In this document: positions 7,053 to 15,993 of the stretch, in pieces
How the letters are laid out: the number at the start of each line of letters is the position of its first letter
Numbering within the stretch: position 1 is the first letter of the stretch
Assembly: GCA_016208305.1 (NCBI GenBank)
Contig: JACQYI010000009.1
Location: 496,001 to 560,000, forward strand
Source: Oscillatoriophycideae cyanobacterium NC_groundwater_1537_Pr4_S-0.65um_50_18
GTDB lineage: Bacteria; Cyanobacteriota; Cyanobacteriia; Elainellales; Elainellaceae
Reading direction: 5' to 3'
DNA length: 64,000 nucleotides
The notes under the pieces: generated by a model
What the model was told of the DNA's origin: nothing
What the model saw: only the letters and a program-made list of their open reading frames with translations
The model's database searches: none
Program-made: the position numbers and the translations under genes

Positions 7053-9350
7053 ATGTCTGATGAAACGCTGAATTTGACAGTCGATCTGACAAACTGCGAT
7101 CGCGAACCGATCCACATTCCAGGCTTGGTTCAACCTCATGGAGTGCTGCTCGTTTTGCACAGTTCCACTCTAGAAATTCTTCAGGTCAGCCGCAACACGC
7201 TGGAACTGCTCGATCGCACCGCCGAAGAATTGCTGGGTCAGCCGCTGGCAGGCTTATTGGGTGACGAGCAGGTGAAGCTGATTCAGCGATGTTTGGCAAA
7301 AGATTTTGAGAGCGTTAATCCGCTCAATTTATCGATCGAGCGGCAGCATCAATCCCTCGCGTTTGATGGCATTGTGCATCGCCTGGATGCCTTCATTCTG
7401 CTGGAATTAGAGCCGAATATCATCGAGAGTCACACCAACTTTTTTGACTTTTATCACCAAATGAAAGGCGCGATTACCCGCATTCAAAAAGCGCCAACGC
7501 TGCTGGAAATGTGTCAAGAGGTTGTCGAAGAAGTCCGGCAAATTACGGGCTTCGATCGCGTCATGGTCTATCAGTTTGATGCAGAAGGCTCAGGCAGCGT
7601 CATTGCAGAAGACACCATCCATGAAACGCCTTATTTGGGCTTACGCTATCCGTCTTCCGACATTCCCCAACAGGCTCGACACCTGTATACCCTCAATTGG
7701 CTGCGGCTGATCCCAGATGTCAGCTACCAACCTGTCGCGCTCGCTCCGGTCAACAATCCTGTCACTCAGCAACCGCTTGATCTGAGTTTGTCTGTGCTGC
7801 GCAGTGTGTCTCCCCTGCATCTGGAATATCTGCAAAATATGGGCGTGACTGCTTCCATGTCTATTTCGCTGATACAGGATCAAAAGCTATGGGGATTGAT
7901 TGCCTGCCATCATTCATCTCCCAAGTATATTTCTTACAATATCCGCACAGTTTGCGAGTTTATTGGGCAGGTGATGTCAATAGAACTGGCAAACAAAGCA
8001 GCCAGTGAAGACTCTGACTACAAAGTGCACATAAAAACCTTGCAAACCCAGTTTATTGAGGCGTTATCTCAGACGGAGCATTTTCTGAATGGCATAATGC
8101 AACTGGAAACTGAACTTTTGCAGTTGGTGAATGCAACCGGAGCCGTGCTCTGTAGCGGCAGTCAATGCATCTGCGTAGGTGAAACCCCTGCCGAAGCAGA
8201 CGTTCGTGCCTTGCTCGACTGGATGAAGCCTCACTTTGTTCAAAGCTTATTTGAAACGCGATCGCTCTCCAAAGCCTATCCTGCGGCAGAATCGTTTCAG
8301 GCGATCGCCAGTGGTGTGTTAGCGCTAGAAATTTCCAAAGTCCACCACAACTACATTCTCTGGTTTCGTCCGGAAGTCATTCAAACGGTCAACTGGGGCG
8401 GTAATCCCAACAAACCTGTAGAAGTTTTAGCAGACAACAGTTTGCGGATGTCGCCACGGCGATCGTTTGATTTGTGGCAGGAAACAGTGCGGGCTTCTGC
8501 GCTGCCCTGGAAGCCCTGCGAAATTGCAGCCGTAATTGAACTGCGAAGTTTGCTGGTGGGCGTGGTGTTGCGGCAGGCAGACGAATTGGCGCTGATGAAT
8601 TTTGAATTGCAGCGGAGCAATGAAGAACTCGATTCGTTTGCTTACATTGCCTCCCACGATTTAAAAGAACCGCTGCGGGGCATTCACAACTATGCCAACT
8701 TCTTGATGGAAGATTATGCAACGGAATTGGACAGCAATGGCGTTACAAAGCTGCAAACGATCGTGCGGCTGACGCAGCGCATGGAAGATCTGATCAATTC
8801 GCTGCTCTATTTTTCTCGGTTGGGACGCGCCGAATTAATGCGCCAAACGGTAAACCTCGACGAGTTAGTGCATCAAACAATCGCCACCCTGACGATCGCC
8901 CGACCGCAAGATGAAGTCGAGTTTCGCATTCCTCAACCCTTGCCTGAGATTGAGTGCGATCGCGCTCGCGTGAATGAACTGTTTACCAACTTGATCAGCA
9001 ACGCGATTAAGTACAACAACAAAGCAGAAAAATGGATTGAAATTGGCTACATCCCAGGAGAAGGAGCCGAGGAAATGGCAGGGTCAGGAAGATCCCCCAT
9101 TCTCACATTCCCCACCCTCACATTCTATGTACGCGACAACGGCATTGGCATTCCGCCAGAGCATCTCGACAAGATCTTCCAGATCTTTCGCCGCCTACAT
9201 GGACGAGACGACTTTGGCGGCGGTACAGGGGCAGGGCTAACGATCGCCCGCAAAATTGTAGAGCGACATGGCGGCAAAATTTGGGTAGAATCAGTTCCGG
9301 CTGAAGGCAGCACGTTTTACTTCACCCTGGCAGCAGAGACAGACGCATGA
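7053..9350 (+). CDS. Biliverdin-type phytochrome histidine kinase (CphB/BphP class)
   Basis: Red/far-red photoreceptor kinase of 765 residues: PAS (about 10-110), GAF (about 140-310), PHY (about 320-505), HisKA and HATPase_c. The N-terminal arm has Cys15 in NCDREPIHIPG, the biliverdin attachment site of bacteriophytochromes. The GAF site that is Cys in Cph1-type phytochromes is Leu255-His256 here, so it belongs to the CphB/BphP class. The pigment-contact motif DIP is at 203-205 and the PHY tongue PRRSF at 468-472. The phosphoacceptor is His535 (SHDLKEPL), with an N box NLISNAIKYN and G boxes DNGIGIP and GGGTGAGLTIA. The 3' end overlaps the next gene by 4 bp (ATGA), an Rcp-type response regulator, its expected partner. 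Confidence 0.95.
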   Translation: MSDETLNLTVDLTNCDREPIHIPGLVQPHGVLLVLHSSTLEILQVSRNTLELLDRTAEELLGQPLAGLLGDEQVKLIQRCLAKDFESVNPLNLSIERQHQSLAFDGIVHRLDAFILLELEPNIIESHTNFFDFYHQMKGAITRIQKAPTLLEMCQEVVEEVRQITGFDRVMVYQFDAEGSGSVIAEDTIHETPYLGLRYPSSDIPQQARHLYTLNWLRLIPDVSYQPVALAPVNNPVTQQPLDLSLSVLRSVSPLHLEYLQNMGVTASMSISLIQDQKLWGLIACHHSSPKYISYNIRTVCEFIGQVMSIELANKAASEDSDYKVHIKTLQTQFIEALSQTEHFLNGIMQLETELLQLVNATGAVLCSGSQCICVGETPAEADVRALLDWMKPHFVQSLFETRSLSKAYPAAESFQAIASGVLALEISKVHHNYILWFRPEVIQTVNWGGNPNKPVEVLADNSLRMSPRRSFDLWQETVRASALPWKPCEIAAVIELRSLLVGVVLRQADELALMNFELQRSNEELDSFAYIASHDLKEPLRGIHNYANFLMEDYATELDSNGVTKLQTIVRLTQRMEDLINSLLYFSRLGRAELMRQTVNLDELVHQTIATLTIARPQDEVEFRIPQPLPEIECDRARVNELFTNLISNAIKYNNKAEKWIEIGYIPGEGAEEMAGSGRSPILTFPTLTFYVRDNGIGIPPEHLDKIFQIFRRLHGRDDFGGGTGAGLTIARKIVERHGGKIWVESVPAEGSTFYFTLAAETDA

Positions 9351-9796
9351 CAGCCAAAACCGCCCCCCTGTTAATTGTGGAAGACAGCAACGAAGACTTT
9401 GAGGTGCTGCAGCGATTTTTGCACCAATCGCCCACTCCAATTTCCATTCAGCGCTGCATCAGCGGCGAACAGGCACTTGCGTTTCTAAGTTGCACTGGCG
9501 ACTATATAGGTCAGAGTGCCCCTCGCCCTAGTCTGATTGTGCTGGATCTGAATTTGCCAGGAACCGATGGACGAGAAGTGTTGCGCCAAATCAAACAAGA
9601 CGACAACCTGAAAAAAATTCCGGTTGTCGTGTTCACTACGTCTAACAATCCAAAAGATATTGCAGACTGCTATCGATATGGAGTGAACAGCTACATCATT
9701 AAGCCGATTAACTTTGCTCAACTTAAGCGAGATGTGCAAATGCTGGTTGATTACTGGTTTGAAGTAACTACGCTCCCCGATCGATTTGAAGATTAA
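9347..9796 (+). CDS. Phytochrome-partner response regulator (Rcp1-like)
   Basis: 149-residue single-domain CheY-like receiver with the slightly long Rcp form. Acidic pocket ED in LLIVEDSNED, phosphoacceptor Asp67 in VLDLNLPG, conserved Thr in FTTS, and Lys in IIKPIN. Members of the Rcp family take phosphate from cyanobacterial phytochromes. The ATGA overlap with the phytochrome gene supports stoichiometric co-translation and direct pairing. There is no output domain, so signalling continues through protein contacts or a phosphorelay. Confidence 0.94.
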   Translation: MTAKTAPLLIVEDSNEDFEVLQRFLHQSPTPISIQRCISGEQALAFLSCTGDYIGQSAPRPSLIVLDLNLPGTDGREVLRQIKQDDNLKKIPVVVFTTSNNPKDIADCYRYGVNSYIIKPINFAQLKRDVQMLVDYWFEVTTLPDRFED

Positions 9797-9799
9797 ATT

Positions 9800-12700
9800 A
9801 TGACTGTGATTTCGCGCACGATTCTCATTATCGATGACTCGCCGGAAGATCGAGAACTCTATCGGCGTTATTTACTGCGCGATCCCGACTATGACTACAC
9901 CATTCTGGAAGCATCGCTAGGGCAGCAAGGGCTAGAGTTCTGGCAGCACAGGCAGCCGGATGCTGTGCTGCTCGATTATCGCTTGCCCGACTTAGACGGA
10001 CTGGAGTTTCTGGCGCAACTGCACTCCCCAACCTCCTCATCCAGCCTACCCGTCATTGTTGTCACCGGGCAGGGAAATGAAGCGATCGCGGTACAGGCGA
10101 TCAAAGCAGGCGCGCAAGATTATCTGGTGAAAGGCGCGATCACGCCGGAATCACTGCACTTGGCCGTCAATGGCGCGATCGCCACCGTGCAGCTCCAGAC
10201 CCAACTGCAACAGCGGATCGATCGCGAACGATTAGTTTTACAAATTACGCAGAAGATCTGTCAATCTCTGGATCTAGAGGAAATTCTGCAAATGACTGTC
10301 GATGAGGTGCGGCAGTTTCTCCAGACCGATCGCGTGTTGATTTTTCAGCTACAACCCGATGGCAACGGCACTGTGGTTGCCGAATCTGTCGGAGCAGAGT
10401 GGCGATCGCTGTTGGACTTGTCCATACATGATCCCTGCCTGGCCGAAAACTACCTTCGCTTTAGCCGACCCGAATCGGTGACTCACGATGTCGCCTTTGC
10501 CGAGGAGTACGTCAAACGCTATCGCCAGGGAAATGTGACGGCAATCGAAGATATTCACGCCAGTAATATCGACCCATGCCATGTCGAACTGTTGGCTCAG
10601 TTTCAAGTGCAGGCAAACCTGGTAGTGCCGATTTTGCACGACAACCATTTTTGGGGCTTGCTGATTGCCCATCACTGTGCGGCACCGCGATCGTGGCAAA
10701 CCCTAGAAATTGACCTGCTCAAAGAATTGGCCATTCAGGTCAGCATTGCCCTGAGACAGGCAGAACTCTATCGTCAGGCACAAGATGAATTGGCGGAACG
10801 CACCCAGGTTGAAGCGGAACTGCGAGAGAGCGAAGAACGCCTGCGGTTGGCGCTGCAAGCCTCGCGGATGGGCACCTGGGACTGGAACATCCAGACTGGA
10901 GCAATTACCTGGTCTGATAACCTGGAAGCTCTGTTTGGGCTAGAACCCGGCGGATTTGACGGCTCCTTTGAGCTGTTTAGCTCCTTCTTGCACCCGGACG
11001 ATCGGGAGCGAGTGCTGGCTGCGATCGATCAAGCCATCACGACTGGAGCAGACTACAATCTTGAATTTCGGGCAGTGAATCCGCAGGGCGGGGTGCGCTG
11101 GGCCTTGACGCAGGGCAAGGTCTTTTATGATCCAAACGGGCAACCCGTGCGGATGGCAGGGATTGATCTTGATATCACCGAACGTAAACGAGACATGGAA
11201 GCGCTGCAAGAGAGTGAAGCCCGCTTCCGCCAGCTTGCCGAAAACATTAATGCGGTCTTCTGGCTCAAAGAGGTGCTTGCCAATCGAGTCTCCTACGTTA
11301 GCCCTGCCTATGAGCGCCTATGGGAGCTGAACCCACAAGCCCTGTATGCCGATCAACAAACCTGGGTCGATTATATTCATCCCGACGATCGCGAATGGGT
11401 TGGAAACGCGTTTGCAGCTAAGGCCGAGGCGGGGCAATTTGATGAAGAGTACCGAATTGTTTTAGCCGACGGTCGCATTTGCTGGGTGCATGATCGGTGT
11501 TTTCCCTTGCGAAATGAGGCCGGGAAGATTTATCGGTTTGCTGGGATTGCTGAAGACATTACCGATCGCAAACAGACCGAGCAAATTTTGCAAGAAAGTG
11601 AAACCCGCTTTCGCACCTCGGTTGAAAATATGCTGGACTGCTTTGGCATTTATTCAGCGGTGCGGAACCAACAGGGGCAAATTACCGATTTTCGGACGGA
11701 GTATGTCAACGATGCCGCCTGTTTCAGCAATCATCTAACGCGGGAACAGCAGCTAGGGCGGGGACTTTGTGAGCTCTTGCCGGGACATATTGAAAGTGGT
11801 TTATTTGATGAATATTGCCAGGTGGTAGAAACGGGACAGTCGCTCGTCAAAGACAGTCTGGTTTATGAAGATGAATACGGCCAACAGCGCTTAACTCGCG
11901 CCTTTGATATCCGCGTGGCTAAATTTGGCGACGGCTATGTCGCCACCTGGCGCGATATTACCGATCGCAAACAGACCGAAGCCGCCCTGCGCCAATCGGA
12001 GGAACGCTATCGGACGCTGTTTGAGTCAATGGAAGATGGGTTTTGCGTCATTGAAGTGATATTTGATGCGCAACAAACGCCGATCGATTATCGCTTTTTG
12101 GAAGCGAACCCGGCGTTTGAACACCAAGCGGGACTGACCCAGGCAGTCGGTCAAACAGCCCGTCAACTGCTGCCTAATATAGAAGCTCATTGGTTTGAAA
12201 TCTATGGCAACGTCGTGCTAACGGGCGAGTCCACTCGCTTTGAGAATAGCTCTGATGCCCTGAATCGTTGGTTCGACGTATATGCCTTTCGGGTTGGGCA
12301 GCCAGAAGAACGCAAAGTTGCCATCCTGTTCAAGGATATTAGCGCTCGCAAGCGGGCAGAACAAACCTTGCAGGAGAGTGAAGCCCGCTTGAGTTTGGCG
12401 CATAAGGCAACGCGCTCAGGTCTGTGGGATTGGGACATGATCCACAATAAGGCACAGGTATCGGAAGAGTACTGTCAACTGTTTGGGCTTGACCCAGCCA
12501 CCCAGGAAGTTAGCTATGACCAATGGATAAACTGGTTGCACCCGGACGATCGGGCTACTGTCACCGAAGTTGTGAGTCGTACCATTCAGCAGCGACAAGA
12601 CTACTATGAAGCAGATTACCGAATTCTGCATCCAGAGGGCGATCGCTGGATTGCCTCTAAGGGTCAAGTGTTTTACAACGCAGCAGGCGATGCAGTGCGA

Positions 12701-13921
12701 ATGCTGGGCAACGTGCAGGACATCACCGATCGCAAGCAGGCAGAAGCCGAACGTGAGCGATTGTTGCAACTAGAGCAAGCCGCCAGAGCTGAAGCCGAAC
12801 GCGCCAATCGCGTCAAAGATGAATTTCTGGCAGTTCTCTCGCATGAGTTGCGATCGCCCCTCAACCCGATCTTGGGATGGGCAAAACTGATGCAAAGCCG
12901 AAAATTTGATGCGGCTAGAACATCTGAAGCTTTGGCAACCATTGAACGCAATGCCAAATTGCAGTGTCAGCTGATTGATGACCTGCTAGATACAGCAACG
13001 ATCCTTCGCGGCAAGCTCAGTATGAATGTTGCTCCCGTCGATCTGGCGTTTGTGATTGAGTCAGCGATCGAGACCGTTAGAACCGCCGCCGTTGCCAAAT
13101 CAATTTTGCTTCATTCAGTGCTGCCTCAGATTGGAAAAGTGTTGGGCGATTCAAGGCGGCTCCAGCAAATTGTTTGGAATCTACTGTCTAACGCAATCAA
13201 ATTCACTCCGAGTCATAGACGGGTAGACATTCGGTTAGAGCGCAGCGACAACCAAGCACAAATAACAGTCAGCGATACGGGCAAAGGCATTAATCCCGAC
13301 TTCCTGCCGCATATCTTCGACTCCTTTCGCCAGGAAGATGCTTCAACAACGCGTAAGTATGGCGGCTTGGGGTTAGGGTTGGCGATCGTTTATCAGTTGG
13401 TTGAGGCACATGGTGGCACGATCGCTGCTGATAGCCAGGGTGAAGGGCAAGGCTCAACATTTATCGTTCGGCTGCCTTTGCTAGAGGCCGAGCCAGAAGC
13501 GAGCCAGTTAAATGAATCATCCGCATCAGAACCCGATCTAACGGGCATTCAGGTTCTCATTGTGGATGATGAATTGGATACGCGTGAACTGCTCACAGCC
13601 GTATTGACTCAATATGGCGCAGAGGTTTTGGCTGCTGCCTCGGCTGCTGAAGGGCTAACCTGCCTGGCGTCGTTTCACCCCAATGTGCTAATCAGTGACA
13701 TTGGTATGCCCGAAATGGACGGCTACACTTTTCTACAGCAGGTGCGCGCTCTACCCTTTGACCAAGGAGGGCAGGTGCCCGCGATCGCGTTGACTGCGTA
13801 TGCCAGAGAAGGTGATCGCCAGCGAATCATCGCTCATGGTTTTCAACAGCATATTACAAAGCCTTTTGACCTAGAACAGTTGGTTCGAGCGGTAATAGCA
13901 CTCACAAAAAACGAAAGTTAA
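9800..13921 (+). CDS. Hybrid sensor kinase REC-GAF(CBCR-like)-5xPAS-HisKA-HATPase-REC
   Basis: 1373-residue multi-sensor kinase 3 bp after the Rcp gene. Order: N-terminal receiver (Asp59 in LLDYRLPD), GAF (about 147-330), five PAS/PAC repeats (about 345-455, 470-590, 600-720, 730-850 and 860-985, most ending in DITDRK-type PAC tails), dimerisation/phosphoacceptor His1015 (SHELRSPLNP), HATPase (NLLSNAIKFT, GGLGLGLAIV) and C-terminal receiver (Asp1300 in ISDIGMPEMDG). The GAF carries Cys260-His261 (DPCHVELL), the canonical bilin-binding dyad of cyanobacteriochromes, and D211-P-C213-L214, close to the DXCF second-cysteine motif. It is therefore probably photosensory, although many related GAFs are not. 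Its kinase core is a close paralogue of the one ending at 23894. Confidence 0.93.
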   Translation: MTVISRTILIIDDSPEDRELYRRYLLRDPDYDYTILEASLGQQGLEFWQHRQPDAVLLDYRLPDLDGLEFLAQLHSPTSSSSLPVIVVTGQGNEAIAVQAIKAGAQDYLVKGAITPESLHLAVNGAIATVQLQTQLQQRIDRERLVLQITQKICQSLDLEEILQMTVDEVRQFLQTDRVLIFQLQPDGNGTVVAESVGAEWRSLLDLSIHDPCLAENYLRFSRPESVTHDVAFAEEYVKRYRQGNVTAIEDIHASNIDPCHVELLAQFQVQANLVVPILHDNHFWGLLIAHHCAAPRSWQTLEIDLLKELAIQVSIALRQAELYRQAQDELAERTQVEAELRESEERLRLALQASRMGTWDWNIQTGAITWSDNLEALFGLEPGGFDGSFELFSSFLHPDDRERVLAAIDQAITTGADYNLEFRAVNPQGGVRWALTQGKVFYDPNGQPVRMAGIDLDITERKRDMEALQESEARFRQLAENINAVFWLKEVLANRVSYVSPAYERLWELNPQALYADQQTWVDYIHPDDREWVGNAFAAKAEAGQFDEEYRIVLADGRICWVHDRCFPLRNEAGKIYRFAGIAEDITDRKQTEQILQESETRFRTSVENMLDCFGIYSAVRNQQGQITDFRTEYVNDAACFSNHLTREQQLGRGLCELLPGHIESGLFDEYCQVVETGQSLVKDSLVYEDEYGQQRLTRAFDIRVAKFGDGYVATWRDITDRKQTEAALRQSEERYRTLFESMEDGFCVIEVIFDAQQTPIDYRFLEANPAFEHQAGLTQAVGQTARQLLPNIEAHWFEIYGNVVLTGESTRFENSSDALNRWFDVYAFRVGQPEERKVAILFKDISARKRAEQTLQESEARLSLAHKATRSGLWDWDMIHNKAQVSEEYCQLFGLDPATQEVSYDQWINWLHPDDRATVTEVVSRTIQQRQDYYEADYRILHPEGDRWIASKGQVFYNAAGDAVRMLGNVQDITDRKQAEAERERLLQLEQAARAEAERANRVKDEFLAVLSHELRSPLNPILGWAKLMQSRKFDAARTSEALATIERNAKLQCQLIDDLLDTATILRGKLSMNVAPVDLAFVIESAIETVRTAAVAKSILLHSVLPQIGKVLGDSRRLQQIVWNLLSNAIKFTPSHRRVDIRLERSDNQAQITVSDTGKGINPDFLPHIFDSFRQEDASTTRKYGGLGLGLAIVYQLVEAHGGTIAADSQGEGQGSTFIVRLPLLEAEPEASQLNESSASEPDLTGIQVLIVDDELDTRELLTAVLTQYGAEVLAAASAAEGLTCLASFHPNVLISDIGMPEMDGYTFLQQVRALPFDQGGQVPAIALTAYAREGDRQRIIAHGFQQHITKPFDLEQLVRAVIALTKNES

Positions 13922-13937
13922 AGCCAAGAAACAATAG

Positions 13938-14528
13938 TTAGAGCTGCGTTGAACAACTGTCCACAGACTTCATCAGAAGCGCGATCGCCTCTACTCGCTG
14001 CCGATAGTCATCCTCTGTGAGCACAGGCTTTGCCATCTCTGGTGAAAGCCCAGCTTGTAGCTCAATCCAAGACTTGCAGCCGCCATACTCAGCGCGATAG
14101 GGAATAGGCTGAGGCTGAGGCAACCCATAAACCCGCAGCAGCAAGACCGAGAGGGGCGATCGCGCTTTCCACTTCAGCCGTTCCAACACAAAGGCTTCAT
14201 TCCAAATGTGGAAGGGTAACAGCGCGGCGATCGCTTCCGCTTCCTGCACCTCAAAGACATGGGTAATCTCTGCCCAAGCCTGGATCGGCACCGTTGCCGG
14301 ATGCCAACCCGACTCGACAGGCACAACCTGACGGGCATACTCTGGCTTCAGCAGGTGAGGTTTCTGATGCTCATAGGTGGGATAAAGCCAAACGTGAGAA
14401 TGGGCGATCGCAAAAGACTGCTCCCGAATGCCGCCCTTACGCAACAGCAAAATTGTGCTGCCCTGGGTCAAAGCATCAATGGCGATCGCCCATTCCTTTA
14501 GCGCTGCGGTGAGGGAAATTTCGGACAT
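13938..14528 (-). CDS. DUF1802 family protein
   Basis: 196-residue soluble protein matching the DUF1802 family, which is common in cyanobacteria. Recognisable segments are the N-terminal ALKEWAIAIDAL and RKGGIRE, the central WLYPTYEHQ, and WAEITHVFEV near the middle. No catalytic motif is evident and the function is unknown. It is convergent with the hybrid kinase gene (16 bp between stops) and has no operon partner. Confidence 0.85.
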   Translation of the reverse strand: MSEISLTAALKEWAIAIDALTQGSTILLLRKGGIREQSFAIAHSHVWLYPTYEHQKPHLLKPEYARQVVPVESGWHPATVPIQAWAEITHVFEVQEAEAIAALLPFHIWNEAFVLERLKWKARSPLSVLLLRVYGLPQPQPIPYRAEYGGCKSWIELQAGLSPEMAKPVLTEDDYRQRVEAIALLMKSVDSCSTQL

Positions 14529-14928
14529 GGGTGAGTTCTCCTAATGAGGGCGATCGGCTAAATCGATTCTAAATAAAAAGGCCGACCCATCTCGTGAGTC
14601 AGCCTCGGAGCGTATTGTTACTTCGTGTTCTCTCAATTAGCGCTGCTTGATGAATCAGCATTGCTGTCTCAGTCGGGAAAAAACCAATCTGCGCGTTCCC
14701 AATTCGGCAGGTGGGCTTGAGGATAGCTACAAAACTTTAATATCCTTTTCCGGATGACAGTATATCTCGCAGAAGGTAGCGTAGCATCCATTATAATTTT
14801 TTGTTATGAATCTTTACACCAACTTTGCAGTCAACCTATAGTTTGTTAGGTACTGCTTAACGCAGCTATGAAATTTATTTTGGAAAGCGCGCAGAGTCTT
14901 CCTCTCAAAATCAATTTCATAGCCAACC
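14529..14928. other. 400-bp spacer between DUF1802 gene and thrB
   Basis: No ORF with coding character. It holds an imperfect hairpin at about 14580-14604 (GGCCGACCC/GAGTCAGCC), which on the minus strand is followed by TTTTTATTT and could end leftward transcription from thrB, and the long inverted repeat at 14865-14923 described separately. The rest is AT-rich and probably contains the DUF1802 promoter. Confidence 0.5.
14865..14923. repeat. 59-bp imperfect inverted repeat after thrB
   Basis: Arms of about 23 bp, GCTATGAAATT.ATTTTG at the left and its reverse complement ending AATTTCATAGC at the right, with a few mismatches around a loop containing GCGCGC. It starts 6 bp beyond the thrB stop codon. 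The terminal AAAAT.AA.TTCATAGC motif is shared with the right flank of the palindrome at 1536-1567, so this looks like a second, diverged copy of a small mobile or regulatory repeat. Confidence 0.65.
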
Positions 14929-15867
14929 TTATGCCTTCACGACGGCTCCCGCTTCATCAATTTGCAAAATCCTGGTGTGAACGCTAACGCCCTCCGCGAT
15001 CCAGGCTTCCGCCATTGCCGTTTCTACCGCCACCATATGCTCAGGAGGAGCCAGCGCCAATAGCGTAGGGCCAGAGCCGCTAATCACCAGCCCATAGGCT
15101 CCTGTGTCTAGTGCCGCCTTCTGCACCTGATCAAAGCCCTTAATCAAAGTCTGACGATAGGGCTGATGAATGCGATCGTGTAGAGCCGTTCGTAGCCAGT
15201 CTGCCCGACCTGTCTGTACACCCCGTAGCAGCAAGCCCAAATGCGCTACGTTAAACACCGCATCAGCGCGGCTATATTCAGCAGGCAGCACTTGTCGCGC
15301 AGCAGTCGTAGATAGCTCAAAATTGGGGATGGCAATCACCGGAATTACTTCTTCATGCCAGGGAACATCGCAAATGGTCCAGGCGTGATCTGTGCCCGAT
15401 CGCGGATCGGATGCCGACAGCCGACAGCCGCCCATGAGTGCCGGAACCACATTATCGGGATGCCCTTCTAGCGCGATCGCCAGCGCCAAAATTTGCTCTG
15501 AAGACAGGGGCGATCCGGCCAGCGTATTTGCCCCCATTAGCCCCCCTACGATCGCCGTTGCCGAGCTGCCCAGCCCACGCGCCAGGGGAACTTGCAGCAT
15601 AATCTCTAGTCGCACGGCTGGAGGCTCTTGCTCTAGATGCTCGTATAGCTTGAGAAAAGACTGATAGGCCAAATTACTTTTGTTGGTGGCGACCCGCTCT
15701 GCCTCTAAGCCCATCGCCTCAATCACAAGCGATCGCGGCTGTTTGTCAGGCAAGAGCGAAAAAGCAAACTGGTTGTGCAAACTCAAGGCTGCCCCTAAGC
15801 AGTCAAACCCCGCACCCAAATTAGCGGTTGTGGCAGGAACAGTGACGGTAACGGTAGACGATCCCAT
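14929..15867 (-). CDS. thrB: Homoserine kinase
   Basis: GHMP-superfamily kinase that phosphorylates homoserine with ATP in threonine biosynthesis. It has 312 residues, an N-terminal VPATTANLGAGFDCLG substrate-binding segment, the GHMP ATP motif PLARGLGSSATAI, EGHPDNVVPALMGG, and a C-terminal GSGPTLLAL motif. Length and motif order are normal. Its neighbours are unrelated and it is probably transcribed alone. Confidence 0.96.
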   Translation of the reverse strand: MGSSTVTVTVPATTANLGAGFDCLGAALSLHNQFAFSLLPDKQPRSLVIEAMGLEAERVATNKSNLAYQSFLKLYEHLEQEPPAVRLEIMLQVPLARGLGSSATAIVGGLMGANTLAGSPLSSEQILALAIALEGHPDNVVPALMGGCRLSASDPRSGTDHAWTICDVPWHEEVIPVIAIPNFELSTTAARQVLPAEYSRADAVFNVAHLGLLLRGVQTGRADWLRTALHDRIHQPYRQTLIKGFDQVQKAALDTGAYGLVISGSGPTLLALAPPEHMVAVETAMAEAWIAEGVSVHTRILQIDEAGAVVKA

Positions 15868-15993
15868 AAAGGCTTGGTGAGAGGAAGGATGGTGCGATCG
15901 GGCGGCGTAGAGACGTTTGCTAGACCTTCGATTCAGGATGATGGAAGGCAGATGGAGGGCAGAGAATCAAGGGGAGGAAAAGTTGAAACTGAG

